Positions 44,981 to 53,900 are shown, counted from the first letter of the stretch. The stretch: DNA of 64,000 nucleotides from Streptomyces sp. NBC_01267 (GCF_036241575.1 NZ_CP108455.1:7423001-7487000), one strand, 5' to 3'. Numbers and translations: made by a program. The notes: generated from the letters alone by a model not told the origin.

Positions 44981-46009
44981 TCAGAAGCGATCTGGGCGGC
45001 AACCTGCCAGAGCCGACTCGACGGTTCCGTCGACCAACTCCCGTGCGACCAAGCGGCCCACGGCCGGGGCGAGCGTGACTGCGGAGTGCATCACTGCCAC
45101 GTAGAGGCCGGGGACCTCGACGACCGGGCCGACGATCGGCTCACCGTCGGCCGGCATCGGACGCGCGCCGAGTCGGGTGCTGAGCAACTCGACGCTCCCG
45201 GCGCCATGGAAAGTGGACCGGACGGCGGCAAGGGTCCGTTCGGGCGTGTCCGCGGCGGCGATCAGCCGGTCCGGGGCGACCTGCCGGAGATCGAAGTCCT
45301 CGGTGTTGACCACGGTGCGGACCAGACCGGCCGGGGCGCTGAGCCGGAACAGCGGTGACGGTGACGGTTCGACCGGGACGCGTACGCCGAGCGGTGTGCC
45401 CAGCGCGGCCGTGGCAACTCCGGCCGCCAGCACCACCGTCGCACCGGAGAGGGGGCCTGCTGTCGTCTCAACCCCGGCAATTCGGCCTGCTGTATCCCGG
45501 CGGACCGCGGTAACCGGCGTGTCCAGATGTACCCGGGCTCCATGGGCGCGAGCGCCCGCGACCAGCCGCTCGGTCACGCCTACCGAATCAACAGCGCCGT
45601 CCTCCGGCGCCCAGACAGCCCACTCCGGAGGCTGCCGAAGGGCGGGCTCCAGCGTCTCTACAGTGGCCGCGTCCACGATCGTCTGCCCGGGTCCGGCTTC
45701 CGGCGGACTGTCCTCCCTGTTCCAGCTCAGCGAGCCGGACCAGGTCACAGGGAGTCCCGGCAGCTCGGCCCCGAGCCGGTGGTACTCCGCCGTTGTGGTG
45801 GCCCGCAGCCCGGCGGCCGGACCTTTACGCACGCCGGACGCGCCGACCCAGGCGAACGAGTGCGCCGTCACGCCGGCGCCTGGCCGCCCGGCGTCGACCA
45901 ATGTCACGTTGGCGCCCGCCCGAGCGGCGTGATAGGCCACAGATGCGCCGACAATGCCGGCGCCGACGACGACCAAGTCCCTACTCACCGATGGGCTCAA
46001 CACGTTCAC
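44981..46009 (-). CDS. FAD-dependent DAO-type oxidoreductase
   Basis: The 342-aa flavoprotein of the glycine/D-amino-acid oxidase family has the Rossmann motif LVVVGAGIVGASVAYHAARAG, a TLVDAGRPGAG strand, and the C-terminal flavin-binding segment RPMPADGEPIVGPVVEVPGL followed by VAVMHSAVTLAPAVG. It oxidises an amine or amino acid, producing an imine and H2O2 (family knowledge); the substrate is unknown. The GTG at 46009 lies only about 5 nt from the predicted end of an IS element, and later GTG codons (such as 46003) could also start it. The native promoter and possibly the first residues may have been displaced by the insertion. Confidence 0.85.
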   Translation of the reverse strand: MNVLSPSVSRDLVVVGAGIVGASVAYHAARAGANVTLVDAGRPGAGVTAHSFAWVGASGVRKGPAAGLRATTTAEYHRLGAELPGLPVTWSGSLSWNREDSPPEAGPGQTIVDAATVETLEPALRQPPEWAVWAPEDGAVDSVGVTERLVAGARAHGARVHLDTPVTAVRRDTAGRIAGVETTAGPLSGATVVLAAGVATAALGTPLGVRVPVEPSPSPLFRLSAPAGLVRTVVNTEDFDLRQVAPDRLIAAADTPERTLAAVRSTFHGAGSVELLSTRLGARPMPADGEPIVGPVVEVPGLYVAVMHSAVTLAPAVGRLVARELVDGTVESALAGCRPDRF

Positions 46010-46081
46010 GACCCTAAGGCTTGTCCCGTAACTGATCTTGGAATGGCTGGGGGCGAGGCCGTCCGGGTTCGGCCCGTTCGC

Positions 46082-46849
46082 CTATCCGGCGAGGGCGAGG
46101 TTGTGCAGGCGGGCGATGCCGCTCATGGCGTGATGGACGCCGTCTCCTCTGAGACGGCAGTCGCGCAGGATCTTCCAGGTCTTCATGCGGGCGAAGACGT
46201 GCTCGACGCGGTCACGGACTTGCTTGTGGGACTTGTTGTGTGCCTGCTTCCAGTCGGGCAGGCCCTCGCCTTTGCGGCGCCGGTGGGGCATCACGAGCCC
46301 GGTGCCCGGATAGCCGCCGTCGGCGATCGTCATGGTCTTGCCGACGGCGGCCTTCGCGCCGGACTCCTCCCATGCCTTGCAGTCGTTGCGGTTGCCGGGC
46401 AGGGGCCGGCCGACCAGCACGACGAGCCGGGTGTCGGCGTCGATGACCACCTGGTGGTTGGTGGAGTACCGGTAGTTCTTGGACTGCTCGGCGATGGCGT
46501 GGTCGCGGGTGGGCACCAGGGTGCCGTCCACGATGAGGACGGTCTCCTTGCGGAACCGCTTGCGGGGCTGGAGCGCGAGCATCGGGCCGAGATGGTCGAT
46601 GATGCGGTCTGCCGCCGACTTCGAGACCCCGAACAGCTGGGCAAGCTGGCGCATCGTCAAGTTCGTTCGCCAGTACACCACGATCAACAACGCTCGGTCC
46701 TCCAGCGGAAGACCCCAAGGCCGCCCCTTGCGGATCGCATCCGCTCCGTCGCGCCGCAGCGCGGTCACCAGCTTGGCGAACTGGCGCGGGCTCAGCCCGG
46801 TGAACGGGCCTATACAAGACGGCTCTGACGCCGTGATCACACCAGTCAC
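46082..46849 (-). CDS. IS5-family DDE transposase
   Basis: The 255-aa transposase has an N-terminal HTH_Tnp_4-like part (FTGLSPRQFAKLVTALRRDG, LTMRQLAQLFGVSKSAADRI). A DDE_4-type nuclease domain follows: first Asp in TVLIVDGTLVPTRDH, second Asp in MTIADGGYPGTG, Glu in RDRVEHVFARMK. Length and layout are typical of single-ORF Streptomyces IS5 elements, and the frame is intact, so it may be active. The GTG start is at 46849. It points toward the oxidoreductase gene. Confidence 0.9.
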   Translation of the reverse strand: MTGVITASEPSCIGPFTGLSPRQFAKLVTALRRDGADAIRKGRPWGLPLEDRALLIVVYWRTNLTMRQLAQLFGVSKSAADRIIDHLGPMLALQPRKRFRKETVLIVDGTLVPTRDHAIAEQSKNYRYSTNHQVVIDADTRLVVLVGRPLPGNRNDCKAWEESGAKAAVGKTMTIADGGYPGTGLVMPHRRRKGEGLPDWKQAHNKSHKQVRDRVEHVFARMKTWKILRDCRLRGDGVHHAMSGIARLHNLALAG

Positions 46850-46891
46850 ACCATGATCATTCCAGCCGGTGCCGACCGGACGGAGGACCCG

Positions 46892-47323
46892 TCAGGCCCC
46901 GGAGATGAAGGACGGCTCGATACCCATCGCAGCGACGCCCTCACGCACGGAGCGGTCGAACTCCTTGATCTCCGCTACGAGAACGTCCCAAGCGACGGGC
47001 GCGGTCCAGAAGTCGGGGGTCAAGGCGGAGCCAACCCGCCAGCCGTCATCTGAGCCCACGATGCGGATCAGTCCCGCATCCGCCTGCATCGAGTCGAGCT
47101 CGAAGCCCTCCTGGCCGACGGCTGGGCTCTGGAGCCAGAGCGCCAGGTGGTACGCCAGTTCAGCCACGGGGAACGCCTTCTCGGACCACACCGCTCTCCC
47201 TTCTTCCCAGATGGATAGCTCGGCTTCTATGTCGAGGAGGAGCACTTCCAGGGGAGCCTCGTGCGGGGCGAGACCGCGGCGCGGCAGATCCGGCAGTCCA
47301 AAGTTCCGGCAGACGAACCGCAC
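46892..47323 (-). CDS. Hypothetical protein, DUF7878-like, inside the IS-bounded segment
   Basis: The 143-aa soluble protein begins VRFVCRNFGLPDLPRRGLAP and contains EAPLEVLLLDIEAELSIWEE and GFELDSMQADAGLIRI. I associate this pattern with a small Streptomyces family (DUF7878), with moderate certainty. The GTG start at 47323 has GGAGG 7 nt upstream, better than the further upstream TTG. It lies on the same strand and just upstream of the transposase, within the inverted-repeat-bounded segment. It is either a passenger gene or host sequence caught between two IS ends. Function unknown. Confidence 0.75.
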   Translation of the reverse strand: MRFVCRNFGLPDLPRRGLAPHEAPLEVLLLDIEAELSIWEEGRAVWSEKAFPVAELAYHLALWLQSPAVGQEGFELDSMQADAGLIRIVGSDDGWRVGSALTPDFWTAPVAWDVLVAEIKEFDRSVREGVAAMGIEPSFISGA

Positions 47324-47690
47324 CGCTCGGCCTCCATAAAATCCGAGGCCCACATGTCGAGGCCATCCAAATGCGGACAACCGTACCAAGTTATGCCAGG
47401 CACCCCACCCGACGCACCATTTGCGGGACAGCCCTTAGCGTCCGCCTGCGGGCTGACCCGGACCTAATCGAGCCGATTCTCAGGATCGTTCCTGACGAAG
47501 AATCGAACGAATCGAATTTCCCTATGTGAACAACGGTGTCCGGGGCGGTAATCGGTGTGGCTCCGGATGCTTCTCGTGTGTTGCGCGGGCTGTTGCGATG
47601 CACGCGCAACATCTCCGGGGCGCGGGTACGTGAACGCCGACATGAGCGGCCCGCTGCCGCCGTGCGGTGCCGCCCTGCGGCGGCGTTGCG

Positions 47691-47906
47691 TCAGCTCTGT
47701 GCGGTGTCGTCGCCCGCCTGCCCCGCGCCCTCAGCTGCGCCTGCCTTCTCGCGCATCTTGCGCACCAGCTCCGCCTTCTGGTCGGCTGCGCCCTGGCGGT
47801 CGAGGTTGCGGTGCGGTCCGTTGTTCTGCCGTTCGGCGCGGGACAGCCTCTTGCGCTGGCCGCCGCCCATGCCCACGGGGTTGTTGATGTTCTTGCTCAC
47901 GGTCAC
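47691..47906 (-). CDS. DUF6243-type small basic protein
   Basis: The 71-aa, Lys/Arg/Asn-rich protein begins MTVSKNINNPVGMGGGQRKR, followed by LSRAERQNNGPHRNLDRQ and KAELVRKMREKAG. This is a widely conserved Streptomyces small protein of unknown function. The GTG start at 47906 follows GGGAG by 6 nt. It is predicted disordered and hydrophilic, possibly nucleic-acid or ribosome associated (speculation). Confidence 0.85.
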   Translation of the reverse strand: MTVSKNINNPVGMGGGQRKRLSRAERQNNGPHRNLDRQGAADQKAELVRKMREKAGAAEGAGQAGDDTAQS

Positions 47907-48029
47907 GGGTTCTCCCGGTAATGATGTGAAGTGATCTACGGATTCATCGGTGGGGGACGGGCGGCGACGTCGAAGGACGCCAGCAGGGGCCCATCACGCT
48001 CTCACTCGTAAATCGGCGTCTGGAAGAAC

Positions 48030-48420
48030 ATGACAAACACGTTACCCGGTTCTGTCGGCCCCGCACACCAGCCCTTTCGCCGCCCCGGCGTCGGCCGGGC
48101 CTTCGGCGAGCGTCCGGGGCCAGCCGTTTCCTTCCGGGAATCTCAACACCGCCAGCACCCGCGCGAACTGACCGAGGAAACCGGGCTCGACCCGTCTGCG
48201 GTCCTTGATCGGTCGGTGCCGGTCGAGCGTGATGTGGGGTGGAGGGGAAGCTGTACAGCGGAACGGAACATTGCTTCGTTGCGCAGTTCGGCGACGAGCA
48301 ACCATCGCTCGTGCGGACCGGTCCGCTCCCTGATGAACAGGCCGACCTGGACACGCACATCCGGGTGGCGTGGTCGGACGCGCCGACGCGGCACCTGAAC
48401 TACTTCCGGGCTTGGGGAAG
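48030..48420 (+). pseudogene. Broken NUDIX hydrolase gene (frameshift near 48243)
   Basis: One frame gives RELTEETGLDPSAVLDRSVP preceded by Glu at the right distance for the NUDIX box, then continues VERDVGWRG. The next recognisable NUDIX strand, KLYSGTEHCFVAQFGDEQPS followed by LPDEQADLDTH, is in another frame. Restoring one G in the GGGG run near 48241-48246 joins the two (RG-KLYSGTEH). Sequence upstream of the box is also degenerate. It is most probably a decayed gene, fitting the mobile-element neighbourhood. Confidence 0.65.
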
Positions 48421-49042
48421 TAGCGAGGGGCGCGGATTCCGCCGGAGCTTCGGGATGGAGTGCGCCAGGTACGTGGACCGCAGGCACACGGCACGCGAAT
48501 CCTGCCTCCAGGGCGAGGGCCTGGCTGTGAGGCCGGGCCATCGCCGCCGGTGTAGCGGGTCGTCCTTGATCCTTATCGGCTCCCCGCTCGCTGGCGCTCC
48601 CGGGCTGATGCGCCAGGGGGCAGGGGTGTCAATCTGCGGGGGTGGAATCGATCATGGCGCGTGTGACGGAGTTGCTCAGCCAGGCGTAGCCGATGTAGAT
48701 GAGCAGAGCGGCGTTCGGTCCGTAGGCGGGGACCCGAGGCCGCTGCTGAACAGGAATGCCGGGACCAACCGCACTTCTTCTTGTCCAGACCTGTTGCTGC
48801 TGCGAGCCGGGCCCCGTCGACGAACGAGTCGGTACTCGCGCATGCGGCCCGGAGCACGATGAGCTGCTCGTCGGAACGCATCTTTGGCGTGGGCGGCAGC
48901 CGCTCATCGTGTGCCAGCTGAGTCCGGCCGTGTGCCGTCACCGCTCACCTCCGTTGTGTGTGGTGGTCATGTCTCGGCGGCTCGGACCCGAGCGATGGGG
49001 TCGGCCTGGGGGCTGCACACACCCCTGATGCTTAAGTAGCAT
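48421..49042. other. Intergenic or decayed sequence, nothing supported
   Basis: About 620 nt with only short, low-quality frames on both strands. It is probably gene debris continuing from the broken NUDIX gene. Confidence 0.4.
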
Positions 49043-49453
49043 GTGCGATGTGAGTACGCATCCCGGTGGTCCGTCCGCCAGACTGGCCACGTGCCTGGAG
49101 GAACGAGACGTAACAAGAAGCCGTTCGAGTACACGCTCGACGCCCACTGGCCGTACGCGGTGATGGACGGCTACCGGCCTGCGCAGGTCGGTCAGGCAAT
49201 CGCTCGGGCACTGACGGAAGCAATGGAACGCAGGCAGGTGAGCGCCAATGTGCTCGCCGCCGAAGCCGGGATCAATCGACAGGTCATCGCTAACATCCTG
49301 GCGGGCAGGACCTGGCCCGACATGCTGACTGTGGCGAGCCTGGAGGCCGCGCTCGGCGAGATGCTCTGGCCGCAGCACATCGACTGGCCTGCGGACGGTG
49401 CAGGTGTGCGACGGCAGCCGATTCCCCCTCAAGGCAGGCGCGGAACGGAATAA
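49043..49453 (+). CDS. Small XRE-type helix-turn-helix protein
   Basis: The protein of up to 136 aa has an HTH_3-like region: AITEAMERR-type helix, VSANVLAAEAGINRQVIANI, then LAGRTWPDMLTVASLEAALG. The start is uncertain: GTG 49043 gives the longest form, GTG 49091 a 120-aa form beginning VPGGTRRNKKPFEYTLD; neither has a clear ribosome binding site. The C-terminus is Pro/Gly/Arg-rich and basic. It may regulate nearby genes. It lies in a degenerate, IS-adjacent region and could itself be a remnant. Confidence 0.6.
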   Translation: MRCEYASRWSVRQTGHVPGGTRRNKKPFEYTLDAHWPYAVMDGYRPAQVGQAIARALTEAMERRQVSANVLAAEAGINRQVIANILAGRTWPDMLTVASLEAALGEMLWPQHIDWPADGAGVRRQPIPPQGRRGTE

Positions 49454-49540
49454 ACGCAAACGAAGCATCTGCGGAGCGCCCGGGTGATCGCGCTGTGGGA
49501 AGGCCGGTTCTGAACTTGGTGAGTTTTGCTCCCGCCCGAG

Positions 49541-50254
49541 TCAGTACGCTGGTCCGTCGGCTGACGCGATGTCGATTCGGCGGCCCGTTGTGCGGGCGGG
49601 CGAGATCGACACCCACAAGCGCCGGTCCCCGCCTGCCCAAGGCGTTGTATAAGCATGCTGGTCCAGGGCCTGGGCCGCCGTGTCGTCGGCGACGGCCCGC
49701 GCGGTGCCGACCACGTTGATGCTCCAGCCCTTGCTCATCGCCTCGTCGATGTGATCGACCTCGAAGGCGACCTCGTGATCGACAGCCTCAGCAGCCACTG
49801 TCCCCGGAGCAGTCCGATACGCGATTTCACCGTCGATGACAAGGTAATTGACGGGAATCACGGCAGGCCCGTTCCAGGTGGAGACAGCGATCCTGCCGAC
49901 ACCGTGGGTCGAGAGCAGTTCGCCACATTCCTTGCTGCTGAGCATCGTCAACTTTGGACGGTAGGCAGCTTGCCCTGTGCCGGGGGGCAGCTCCGTATCG
50001 CTTCCGGTCAGTGCACCGACCGTTGTCTCCAGCGCATCGGCAAGGCTCAGCATGAATCCGATGCTCGGGGTCGCCTGCCGCTCCTCGACGTACTCGACGT
50101 AGCTGGGTACGGACCCTGCTCGTTCGGCCAGCGCATCCCGGCTCAGCCCCAACTGCTCCCGGCGTGCCATGACGCGTCTGCCGAGGTCGCTTCGCGGCGC
50201 GTGGGCGGTCTGGCCACGCGATGTCTCCCTCGAGTGATCCGGCATGGTGTCCAC
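49541..50254 (-). CDS. HTH-XRE and pyridoxamine-5'-phosphate-oxidase-like fusion protein
   Basis: The 237-aa protein has an N-terminal XRE HTH (LGRRVMARREQLGLSRDALA, ERAGSVPSYVEYVEERQATP) fused to a split-barrel flavin/F420-binding domain. The latter shows KECGELLSTHGVGRIAVSTW, AVIPVNYLVIDGEIAYRTAP and VAFEVDHIDEAMSKGWSINV. This architecture is frequent in Streptomyces stress clusters and could be a redox- or cofactor-sensing regulator. The GTG start at 50254 is near AAGGA. It borders the dormancy island. Confidence 0.88.
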   Translation of the reverse strand: MDTMPDHSRETSRGQTAHAPRSDLGRRVMARREQLGLSRDALAERAGSVPSYVEYVEERQATPSIGFMLSLADALETTVGALTGSDTELPPGTGQAAYRPKLTMLSSKECGELLSTHGVGRIAVSTWNGPAVIPVNYLVIDGEIAYRTAPGTVAAEAVDHEVAFEVDHIDEAMSKGWSINVVGTARAVADDTAAQALDQHAYTTPWAGGDRRLWVSISPARTTGRRIDIASADGPAY

Positions 50255-50580
50255 ACATCCTTCGAGCTACGGCACGGGCCCTTGTCCATGTCACACTGCT
50301 CGCCCGCTGAGGGGCGACGCATGGGCCGACCGGTTCCGGGGACAGGGCTGACCGGCCCGTAGGCGGGCAACGGGGGAACGGTCATACGTATCCGGTGCCA
50401 CGCGCACATCTATGAGGAGCTGGGCGAACGTGCCTCGGTACCGCTGTCCGCCGCCTCCGGGACCTTTCGGCCCCCGAGGCGGCCCCGACGGCCCTCGCCG
50501 CGCCTGAGCCAGCCTTGGCACCGTAGGAGCAGAAGAGAAGGGGACAACTCCTCAGGGCTATCGGACCAGGAGGCAGAGCC
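50255..50580. promoter_or_regulatory. Divergent promoter region with OsdR/DosR-like box
   Basis: This 326-nt region separates the HTH-PPOX gene from the first universal stress gene. It contains GGGACC-TTTC-GGCCCC at 50459-50474, one of several similar palindromes upstream of genes in this island. Assignment to an OsdR/DevR-type regulator is inference. Confidence 0.5.
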
Positions 50581-51485
50581 ATGAACGGCAGCGCGGCGGA
50601 CAGCGGCCCGACGGACGGAACGTCGGATGCGCGGAAAGTCCCACCCGTGGTGGTCGGGACCGACGGTTCGGACCATGCCACACGGGCGGTGCTCTGGGCT
50701 GCTGACGAGGCTGTCTCGCAGAACCGGCCACTGATCATCGTTTACGCGATCGGTGGGCTGCAACCTCCCTCCCTTGACATCAACGGTATCGACGTCGTTC
50801 TCCGTACGGGCCGGAAGCGCTGGACGCGGCGGCGGCACGCGTGGCAGGGGAGCACGCGGGCATTCGCGTCTCCACAGTGCTGAGCCGTGATGAGGCGACG
50901 GAGAGTCTGCTGGAGGCCGCTGGAGAGCACGGGACCGTCGTGGTGGGCTCCCGTGGACTGGGCGGATTTTCCGCCCTGCTCGTGGGCTCGGTCGGACTCC
51001 GCACCGCCGCGCGCGCGAAGGGCCCGGTGGTCGTGGTGCGGCGGGTCGCAGAGAGCGCCGGCCGAGTCGTGACAGCCGCCGTACGGGACGACAGCGACAG
51101 GAGCGCTCTGATGTACGCGGCACGGACCGCGCGGCTGCACGGCGCGTCGCTCCGGGTGGTCAGCGTCTGGTTGTTCTACCAGAACGTGGGGTCCATGGCG
51201 ACGGTGTTCGACGACCCCAGCGCGGTAGTGGCCGAAGCGGAGAGCAAGGCCACGGCGCGCATGGTGGACCCCGTCCGGGAGGCGTTCCCGGACCTCACGG
51301 TCACCGTGGAAACGGTTCGGGCGGCCTCTGTCGCCGGAGCCTTGCTGGAGGCGGCCACGGACGCCGGGCTGCTCGTGGTGGGCGCCCACAAGCCCGCGCA
51401 CCGCATCGGCCATCCGCTGGGTCAGGTCACGCATGCAGTCCTGCACCACGCACCCTGCCCGGTCGCCGTGATCCCGCGCGGCTGA
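50581..51485 (+). pseudogene. Tandem universal stress protein gene with frameshift near 50810
   Basis: The first frame (50581-50883) gives VVVGTDGSDHATRAVLWAAD, a typical UspA start, then loses homology at LRTGRKRW. The second frame (50841-51485) resumes with AGEHAGIRVSTVLSRDEATE, the ATP-binding-type VVGSRGLGGFSALLVGSVG and a complete second Usp domain ending HHAPCPVAVIPRG. Adding one G to GGG at 50808-50810 yields a continuous protein of about 300 aa (TGPEALDAAAARVAGEHAG). The gene is therefore interrupted by a 1-nt loss, or the sequence has an error. The second part might still be translated alone. Confidence 0.8.
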
Positions 51486-51555
51486 TGTCACGGACCCGCG
51501 CGGCTGACGTCACAGAGACGGATCGGCCATCACACGGATCGGCCCTCGCGCGGAC

Positions 51556-51594
51556 GGGTCGGACTGACCGCCGGATCGGCGGTCAGTCCGACCC
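51556..51594. terminator. Very strong 17-bp hairpin terminator
   Basis: A perfect 17-bp inverted repeat (51556-51572 and 51578-51594) with the 5-nt loop GGATC stands between the convergent stress gene and the DUF1876 gene. It is the strongest hairpin noticed in the window. Confidence 0.88.
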
Positions 51595-51599
51595 GGCGG

Positions 51600-51884
51600 T
51601 CACCGGGGCGGATCCGTCGGCGTCGGCCCGGTCAAGTCCACGATGTCGTCCGAGGCGACATCGTGCAGACGCACTGCGAGGTCCTCCAGAGCGCGGCTCG
51701 CGGCCAGTTCATCGCCGATCTCGGGGACCGGCCGGTCGATCGGATTCCGGCGGGCGACCCCTCGGCCCACCACGTGTGCGGTGTCGTCACGCCAGGAGTC
51801 CTGAGTGGTCAGGACTGCGCGAGCCCGGGTCTCGTCGCCATCCTCGGTGAGGGAGATCTGCGCGTTCCACTGCTTGGCTTTCAT
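51600..51884 (-). CDS. DUF1876 domain protein
   Basis: The 94-aa protein begins MKAKQWNAQISLTEDGDETR and includes RAVLTTQDSWRDDTAHVVGR and IGDELAASRALEDLAVRL, matching the actinobacterial DUF1876 (dsRBD-like fold) family. Relatives commonly sit near universal stress and CBS genes. ATG 51884 has AAGGGAA 6-7 nt upstream. It is the third gene of the nitroreductase-USP-DUF1876 operon. Biochemical function unknown. Confidence 0.88.
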   Translation of the reverse strand: MKAKQWNAQISLTEDGDETRARAVLTTQDSWRDDTAHVVGRGVARRNPIDRPVPEIGDELAASRALEDLAVRLHDVASDDIVDLTGPTPTDPPR

Positions 51885-51910
51885 AATCGTTCCCTTCGGT
51901 GCAGCTCTTT

Positions 51911-52855
51911 TCACGTTGCTTCCTGATGCTCCGGATACGGACTGCCGGACCATTCCGGGACGACCGCCACGGGGCAGGGGGCGTGGTGCAGCATCGCGTG
52001 ATTTACGCGCCCGAGCTGCAACCCGATGGCGGCATGGCGACGTCTCGCACCCACTACCAGCAGATCAGTGCCGACCGCCTCCTCCAGGAGCATCTGATGC
52101 GCGGTGCCTGCGACGAGTTTTCGCTCGACGGCCACCTCCGGGTAGTCGCCGACGACGACTCCCAGGATCCGGTCCGCGGTTTCTTCCGCCTGCTGCCGGT
52201 ACGTTCTTGCCTGATCACCTCCGACGTACGGGTAGGGCATGTTCTGGTAGGGCGGGAAGCTCCAGGCGCGCACCGCGACGAGTTCACAGCCTCTGGACCG
52301 TGCCTGTTCGAAGGCGAACCGTGCGGCGAGTGTGCTGCCGGTGGTCGACCCGATACCGAGGACGACACGCCCGCGCTTGGGCGGCCCGGCTGACGGCTCC
52401 CCTCGCGTCACGACAACCGGGCAGTGTGCACGCGCCGCGACAGCCAGGCTCACGGATCCGAGCAGCATGCCCGCGATCGGACCGTGCCCACGAGGTCCGA
52501 GCACGAGAAGCGCGGCCTCGGTGCCCTCCTCCAGGAGCGCCGACACCGGCTCTTCCGCCCGCACATCGGTGGAGACCTCGATGCCTGGCGCAAGCCGATT
52601 CGCTCGCTCCTGTGCCGCGGCGACGAGGTTCTCGGCGAAGACCTGCTCGGAGGGGCGGTCCGCCGAGATTCCCGGCCGGACCCCTTCGTAGTGCTCCCAC
52701 AGGGAGGCATGGACGACTCTCAGGGTCCGGCCGGACCGTTCCGCCTCTGCGGCCCCCCAGTCGACCGCCTGAAGGCTCCCCTGTGATCCGTCCACTCCGA
52801 CCACCACGGGAAGCTCCATTGCTCCCACCGCCTTGTCTCTCGAGGATTCGATCAC
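51911..52855 (-). CDS. Universal stress protein (two UspA domains)
   Basis: The 314-aa (302-aa if started at ATG 52819) protein has two UspA domains. The first is MELPVVVGVDGSQGSLQAVD with VLGPRGHGPIAGMLLGSVSL; the second ends TDLLVVGARRRHAAIGLQLG and NHAMLHHAPCPVAVVPEW. The G-x2-G-x9-G-S/T pattern in both suggests ATP binding. Such proteins accumulate in hypoxia and dormancy in actinobacteria. It lies 6 nt or more after the nitroreductase stop and 26 nt before DUF1876. Confidence 0.92.
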   Translation of the reverse strand: MIESSRDKAVGAMELPVVVGVDGSQGSLQAVDWGAAEAERSGRTLRVVHASLWEHYEGVRPGISADRPSEQVFAENLVAAAQERANRLAPGIEVSTDVRAEEPVSALLEEGTEAALLVLGPRGHGPIAGMLLGSVSLAVAARAHCPVVVTRGEPSAGPPKRGRVVLGIGSTTGSTLAARFAFEQARSRGCELVAVRAWSFPPYQNMPYPYVGGDQARTYRQQAEETADRILGVVVGDYPEVAVERKLVAGTAHQMLLEEAVGTDLLVVGARRRHAAIGLQLGRVNHAMLHHAPCPVAVVPEWSGSPYPEHQEAT

Positions 52856-52861
52856 CGGCCG

Positions 52862-53881
52862 TCAGTCTTCGACCGTTAGTACGTGTGCGACGGGGCGGCG
52901 CGGTGTTTGCGGCCCCGTCGGGCCGTATCCCAGCCGCACCACCATCTGGACCTGCCCGGTGCCTGAGAGCGGGTCGCGCAACACCCAGCGCAGATCGGGC
53001 CATTCGAGGGCCTGGGTGGCGAAGGAGCTGCTCAGCCCGTGGAGCGTGGCGATGAGCAGGACGCGTTCCAGGGCTTGACCCGCGCGCAGCCAGTCGGCCG
53101 GCTCGTCCTGTGCGGTGCTCAGCAGTGCCAGCTGGGGCCGGTCCTCGAAGACTGTCCGAGTACGGCCGTCCACCGGAACGCGGCCGGCGAAATCCCGTGC
53201 GGGAGCTGATCCGCCGCGCTTGAGCGGCCCGAAGGCGTACTCCGGCACACCGTCCACGGCTGCCTCATCGGTGGCGCTCCGTGCCCACTGTTCCGTCTCG
53301 GCCTCCCGGGCCGCGTCCATGTGGTCGTATCCCTCGGCGTCATTGATGAGGTCGAGCACGGTCTGCAGGTGGGACCCGGTGGGGAGGGCCAGGGTCGCGC
53401 TCTCCTGGTGCGCGGCCTCGCTGAGCGCCTGCCGGACCTCGTCCGGGATACGCCGGTCGGCGAAGGGGGCTCGGCTCGAATGACGGTCGTGGACCGCCGG
53501 GTACAGCAGAGCAAGTCCGTCGGTGCGGTCAGCGGGCTCGTCGAGTCGTACGGTCGCCAGAAGTTCGGGGACGGCTGGGTCCGGAAGCAGGCGGGTGACC
53601 GGCCGCAGGCCGATGTGGGACGCCGCCACCCGGAGGTTGAACAGCGCAGCCCCGCAGCCGATGTGCAGTCCGCGAGCTGTGGGGTCGGAATGCGGCATGG
53701 CGCGCGTCAGATCGGCGAAGAGGCTGAAGGTGCCGTTGCTTCGCGTGTACTGGAAGCGCCAGGGCTGGGCGTTGTGCATGGACGGCGCGGCCGTCGCGTC
53801 AAGAACGAGGTGGGCCGCGACCACCTCGTCCGGAGTGTGTGCGGACACCAGGTCCTCCAAGGGCACGTCGGTTTCTTTCAC
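52862..53881 (-). CDS. Acg-family nitroreductase-like FMN protein
   Basis: The 339-aa protein resembles Acg (Rv2032), a DosR-regulon flavoprotein of M. tuberculosis: AATAAPSMHNAQPWRF-type N-terminus (LDATAAPSMHNAQPWRF), RGLHIGCGAALFNLRVAASH, HDRHSSRAPFADRRIP and the C-terminal MVVRLGYGPTGP. The family folds like nitroreductases but may store FMN rather than catalyse. The GTG start at 53881 has no strong site. It is first in the operon with USP and DUF1876 and has a palindrome just upstream. Confidence 0.9.
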   Translation of the reverse strand: MKETDVPLEDLVSAHTPDEVVAAHLVLDATAAPSMHNAQPWRFQYTRSNGTFSLFADLTRAMPHSDPTARGLHIGCGAALFNLRVAASHIGLRPVTRLLPDPAVPELLATVRLDEPADRTDGLALLYPAVHDRHSSRAPFADRRIPDEVRQALSEAAHQESATLALPTGSHLQTVLDLINDAEGYDHMDAAREAETEQWARSATDEAAVDGVPEYAFGPLKRGGSAPARDFAGRVPVDGRTRTVFEDRPQLALLSTAQDEPADWLRAGQALERVLLIATLHGLSSSFATQALEWPDLRWVLRDPLSGTGQVQMVVRLGYGPTGPQTPRRPVAHVLTVED

Positions 53882-53900
53882 CAGCGTTGCCGGAGGAAGC

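Larger units (their letters stand above)
46012..47440. mobile_element. IS5-family-like element bounded by imperfect terminal inverted repeats
   Basis: CCCTAAGGCTTGTCCCGTAA (46012-46031) and the complement of 47421-47440 match at 16 of 20 positions, including the TGTCCCG core seen in many Streptomyces IS5-type ends. Between them lie a transposase gene and a second, non-transposase gene. No identical target duplication is visible (TAA on one side, TTA on the other). The right boundary could therefore belong to a separate, related insertion. Confidence 0.55.

Noticed and set aside
48143..48541. A - strand 132-aa frame considered as a gene
   Set aside because: It is antisense to the NUDIX-like remnant and has no consistent motif.
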